Assembly: GCA_947311845.1 (NCBI GenBank)
Contig: CAMZMU010000075.1
Location: 23,969,421 to 24,033,420, forward strand
Reading direction: 5' to 3'
DNA from: Poa pratensis
Lineage: Eukaryota; Streptophyta; Magnoliopsida; Poales; Poaceae
DNA length: 64,000 bases
In this document: piece by piece, positions 59,670-64,000 of the stretch
Layout: every line of letters begins with the position of its first letter
How positions within the stretch are numbered: position 1 is the first letter of the stretch
Made by a program: the position numbers and the translations under genes
The notes under the pieces: generated by a model
Database searches by the model: none
Told to the model about the DNA's origin: nothing
Seen by the model: the letters and a program-made list of their open reading frames with translations, nothing else

Positions 59670-60049
59670 ATTATGAATTTCCGCGTATGAGCTCTTATAT
59701 CTTTGCGTACTTACTGAAGTACAAAGAGAAGAGAAAGTGTTTTGACGACTAATAAGGAGGAGATGATTGGTAAAAGTAGGCAATCCACGTCACTGCGTAC
59801 ACATGGTCTCTGTTTGGAACGCAAGTGTTTCAAATGAATTTCAAAGGAAATGCACTGATTTCTACAAAAGTCCTACGCACGACTGCGAAAGAGATAACTT
59901 CAAAAGGAAATCCTCATGTTTTTTTTCGAAAACGAAGGCAAAACCTTCAGACCTCTGCATACTTGGATGTAAAATCCATAGTTGCGAACGAGATTATTTC
60001 AAAACGAATGTAAACATGCTTGAATATATAGTGTAAACTCCACCAAAGG
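59670..60049. other. Intergenic region, nothing recognised
   Basis: AT-rich. A GTTTGGAACGCAAGTGTTTC phrase near 59813 resembles the one at 3161. Confidence 0.35.
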
Positions 60050-62871
60050 TTAACCTTGCCAATGTATGCAATGAAATTCAAATTCATCACACATACATAT
60101 ATTGTGGGGAGTTTGTTCTATATATTGTGTTTCCTCTCACATCACTTGCTTTTATAGTGGTTGGTGCGAGTATAATCGGTTTTGATATAAAATAGTAGAT
60201 TTGTGATACTTGACCATATCAAATACAACCTATTGTATACAATTTATTGTTAGATAAGCCGCATATATGTTTTCAATATTCGTTATATAAACCCTCTTGT
60301 TGAGATTGTCATCGATTCTCAAAATAAGGAAATTTAAAGTGCATCCAGCCTCCATGTGTGTTTTTGATAATTAATGACAATTCATGTGAATTACTAATTT
60401 CACTGAGTTGTATTTGAAGGGATTTTCCATATGTATTGCCTTAGCTCAATGTGTTAGATTTAAGGTTGGATGCCACGAAAGATATACATTGCGTGTCGGC
60501 ATCAAGATCATCGATGTGCATATATGAATACTATATACTTAAGAACAAGTAATGAATTAGGGTTCTTATGTGGAACTCAAAGGAAACCATGCTCTACCTT
60601 ATGCGGTAAAACATGGAGGATCAAGATCTTGGGAGTTTGATTACAAGAGAATACTTCCAGATATATATATCAAAGTCATGGTCATGATGGACTCATGTGT
60701 TAAGCCATGGTCGATAGAGGCTTGGAGCATGCAATAAAGTGATGAATTTATTGTGTATCTCAAGAGATTATGGTAGTGAATGAAGAAGATCAAGCGGTGA
60801 GTGTGATACGAAGGACGGCCATGACAAAGTTGAGTCCATGATGATCCGAAGGACGGTCATGAGAAAGTTGAGTCTATGAAGAGTATGTATTGAAGAAATA
60901 AAGATTGTGTGAGCATTCATGTTTGTGTTTAAGACATCATCAAGTTGAAGAGAGACGAAAATATACGAGGTTGATCAAGTCAAAGTGCAAAGTTTGGATT
61001 CATGTTGATCAACAAGCAAAGATAGATGATGTACCAAGTGAGATTGTATGGTCTCGTGGTATGGAAAGCAACTGTCCATTGTTCTTTTTGAACTAACCCC
61101 AGATCTATGTGTTTGTTCTTTCTTCATGGGATTAGTATCTTTCCATGAGTTAGTATCAAAAGGAAGACATCATCAAGCTTCAAAATTGTAAGTTCAGGAT
61201 GAGCATCTTGAAGTGAAGACATGCTTGAAGCTTTCTTTCCATTTTGGTGTAATGGACATTTGAAAATAGTCCTAAGTGATTTTTTCCCATAGTGGAGTAT
61301 GGGGAACAATTTGCTAGTTTCATCAAGCGAGTGCAAACAAGATAGGTATTCCTGCTTGAGGCAGACATGCTCAAAGATAAAATCATGATAGTTTTATGTT
61401 TTACCGGTCTCGAGTTGGTTATTGGGAGACTGAGTAATATGTCTGATAGTCGTACTATCAAGGGGGTCTCAGGGAAGAGTAGATTAATTGCATTGGTCTT
61501 AAAGATTTCAAACATTTACATCATTTGGCATCATGTTTCGCGGTCTTTTTTTTTTTTGGATTTTTCTATGTGACATTTTAGAGCTTGTTGTTATCTTCAT
61601 GACAATCTCAAGTTCATCAAAATGGATTTCGTCTGAAAAACTTGTCGTGTTTTTGGTGTTGGAGGTTTTGCAAGTTCTTCATTTATAAAGACATCCAATA
61701 TTTATTTTTATCCTTTTTTGTTGGCATTTGGTGTTTCTCTATTTGAGGATCTAGGGCTTCTTGTTAGCCTCAAAACATGTCCAAGTTCATCGAAAACATA
61801 GTTTAAATGCAAAAGATCACGTTTGCATTCTGGAACATTCCGAGTTGTTTCCGAGTTGAATCTGAACCAAGGTAAATAGCTTATGTTGTCGGTCCGGAAT
61901 TTTTGTCTGGAATTTTGAACTAGATCCTAACAGGCTGAAACTACATAAGGGAATATTTCCTTGTATCCTATAAAAGGGGTCTTCTTCCCGTAAAGAGTTA
62001 AAGGTTTCTTGACCACGTTTTTTCCACCATTGTTTACCTTCAAAAGCTTACTCCTCCTCATTTGCTCCAATGATTTTTGCAGCCTTTTGAGGAATAATAG
62101 AGATGAGATCTAAATCTACATATCCACCAATTAAATACTCTTCTATGTGAAGCAAACCCCTTAGGATTTAGCCTTGAGTCATTGATTGAAGGCCTCTATA
62201 ATTCGTCCTCTCTTGTTTCTCTCTAATATTTGTAGGTTTGGTGGAATTTGACCGAGAGGACTTTGGGCACCCTTGGTTTTCTGGCTTTGCATTTGTTGCA
62301 TCGGTTTGAGCTCTCCACATTGATTTGTTTGAGTGAGAGCCCATGAGTATGTTACTCTTGTAGGGTGTTTCTCATGAACGGTTGGTGTTTGTGACCGCGG
62401 TACTTCTTTGTGAAAGATCGTGAAGAGCCTCGAGTTTCTCTTTCGTGGGGATTGTGAAGTGGTTGTGGAGTTTTCCATCTCCGGAGTTCGAGGAAAAGCT
62501 AGCAATAAAGGCAAACTGCCCTAACTTCGTGAAGGGATCCGAGAAGAAGGAGATTTCATTCAGGGAGTCTTTCATGGTAACCCGCATCTCTCCAACTGTG
62601 AGTAGTTTCCTTTGTGGAGTGAACATTGGGATACATTTTTGACTTCGCATGTCTCGATTGTCTCTATACCGAGTTTGTTTCCAAGTGATAGCCGTCGAGT
62701 TTGAATTTATATATGTCTTATTTATCACTTGTGAGATATCTCTTGTTCTCATCTTGTTTTGTGGTTGAAACTAAACAGTAGTTTATTTCTGCATTCTTTC
62801 AATTCAAATTTGTAATATATTTAAAAAATGCTTATTCACACCCCCCTTCTAGGTGTCATCTCGTTCTTTCA
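60050..62871 (+). mobile_element. Truncated older relative of the 10.1-kb element (internal 3' end plus 3' LTR)
   Basis: 60050-60333 resembles the 3' internal region of the 9348-19434 element (GTGGGGAGTTTGTTCTATA versus GTGGAGTTTGTCCTATG near 15810; TATATAAACCCTC and GATTGTCATC just before the LTR). The LTR 60334-62871 begins TTAAAGTGCATCC and ends TCTTTCA. It keeps ACCGGTCTC, TACTATCAAG and the CACCCCCCTTCTAGGTGTCATC region of the other LTR but is much diverged. There is no GC-rich minisatellite. The 5' part is missing. Confidence 0.7.
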
Positions 62872-63621
62872 ATGTTCCCAATTCATCCATTTTTAGGAAT
62901 TGTTGGGAATTCCTGTTTGGCTGAAAAATAGGGCTTGACAAAAAATGGGGATTTCAAATTTTTCGTGTTAAATACATTCTCCCGTCCTTCTAATTGCTCG
63001 GATAAACCAAAGTAGTGCAACAACATAATCAAAATTAATTAACTGGAAGATCAGATTGACCTTAAACTTTAATTTAGGTTAGTTAAACTTGATAACTTAA
63101 TTAACAGGCACTATCTCAAAGCAAAATTAGATAGAAAGTTTTCATATGCATACACAGTTTAGGCTTCAACATACTTAGGGTTATAATGCAGCTGTCATAC
63201 CAATGTTACCTTCATCATTACAGGGGACATTAACATAATCTAATTGTAGGGGCAGTGCCAGGATATGACCATGTTGGGTGGGGGCGAGGAAGGCAACAAC
63301 AACTTAACCATACAGAAGATTTATTTTTACGTGAGTGAACGACGTAGAAGAAGAAAATTTACGGAGGTAAACGACATAGAAGATACTATAGCAAGATATT
63401 GATATCTTAAATATAACATCAATATCAAAATCTGATGAATTGTTTGTATCTTTCACTTAATTTTGACTCATTAATTCTTTGCGAAAATAAGTTTTACTTC
63501 CAGTTCTCATGTTGCTTTTTTCTTTCAGCTCCATGATTGTGTACAATCAATAGATAACTTCACTTGATATAACAAAATATTAACTTGTGGCATGTATGAA
63601 TTGAATCGTAATACTAGTACT
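62872..63621. other. Intergenic region, nothing recognised
   Basis: AT-rich sequence between two retroelement remnants; no gene. Confidence 0.4.
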
Positions 63622-63839
63622 TGAAAAGATACTAGGGTAGATTAGATTGAGGCTGCGGTGACCAACTGGTTCACCGATGGTTGCTTTATATAGAAGGCTT
63701 GCCGTGAGAGACAAGAAGGTACAGGATAGATACATCGAGGCTGTTACAGATTGATACATATCTCGCTAACAGCTAACAGCCTAACCTAATTACAGTTAGG
63801 ATACTAGTCCTATCCTGATACGTACACATATCTTGACAG
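63622..63839 (-). repeat. 3' LTR of a Ty1/copia element
   Basis: On the minus strand TGTCAAGATATG follows a purine tract GATTGAGGGGGGC. The LTR contains TATATAAAG and plausibly ends ATCTTTTCA at 63622, giving a short LTR of about 218 bp. The left end is inferred from the CA terminus only. Confidence 0.65.
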
Positions 63840-63850
63840 CCCCCCTCAAT

Positions 63851-64000
63851 CTGGACGTGGCATGATCATGTTCAGATTGTGCCGAAACTTGACAAACAAC
63901 TGAACAGAGAGAGGTTTAGTGAGAACATCGGCAAGCTGATCATTTGTAGAGATGAACCGAATATCGAGAGCCTTCTGCGCAACACGCTCACGCACAAAAT
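63851..64000 (-). CDS. Ty1/copia pol, RNase H C-terminus (partial)
   Basis: Minus-strand translation from the window edge reads [20 protein letters not shown] then [18 protein letters not shown], the classic C-terminal end of copia polyproteins, and stops just before the polypurine tract. It is open through the visible part; the rest lies outside the window. Confidence 0.85.

Noticed and set aside
63245..63300. hAT-like left terminus (CAGTGCCAGGATATGACC)
   Set aside because: No inverted partner or 8-bp duplication within reach.
1..64000. CRISPR arrays, operons, phage or plasmid genes, rRNA and complete tRNA genes
   Set aside because: None seen; spliced genes and plant TEs show this is nuclear plant DNA.

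Overview
This is a nuclear genomic window from a grass, most likely Triticeae (wheat, barley, Aegilops or close kin). The evidence is GC-rich genes with short GT-AG introns, pyrimidine-rich leaders, a solo LTR that reads like the Angela/WIS/BARE family, and dense nested transposons of kinds common in grasses. There is no bacterial, phage or organellar signal.

Host genes: (1) 2164-2944 (+), a three-exon DUF4228/PADRE protein with a likely myristoylated N-terminus. (2) Three same-strand paralogues (-) at 8054-5808, 23587-21412 and 44371-42213. Each encodes a BED zinc finger joined to a hAT-transposase-like body (RICESLEEPER-type). All share a 5'-UTR intron ending two bases before the ATG and a short last coding exon. 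The first has an in-frame stop, the second a one-base frameshift, and the third is open throughout. (3) 27144-28207 (+), a MATH-BTB gene with a frameshift at the start of the BTB domain. (4) 59080-56285 (-), a six-exon D-type cyclin of 318 aa with an LxCxE motif and a probable GC-AG intron.

Transposon layer, left to right: PIF/Harbinger-like element 3328-4311; Harbinger-like element 8849-20485 split by a 10.1-kb gag-only LTR retrotransposon (9348-19434, LTRs of about 2.2 kb); Harbinger-like element about 24832-26763 split by a hAT element (25198-26009, 8-bp TSD); AT-rich degenerate repeats (30700-32040, 35270-37650) including a 272-bp triplicated unit; two solo LTRs with perfect 5-bp TSDs (32919-34718 and 38567-39525); a MULE at 45340-46434; a stack at 47427-52752 consisting of a MULE that contains a Harbinger element (which contains a solo LTR) and a second MULE-like element (which contains a hAT element); a 5'-truncated LINE (about 53660-54353); a hairpin MITE (59297-59669); the 3' end of an older relative of the 10-kb element (about 60050-62871); and the 3' end of a Ty1/copia element running off the right edge.

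The genes do not form a pathway. The main themes are local amplification of a domesticated-transposase-like gene, with two of three copies damaged, and deep TE nesting in which each insertion can be ordered by its target-site duplication. All calls come from reading the sequence; no database search was run.
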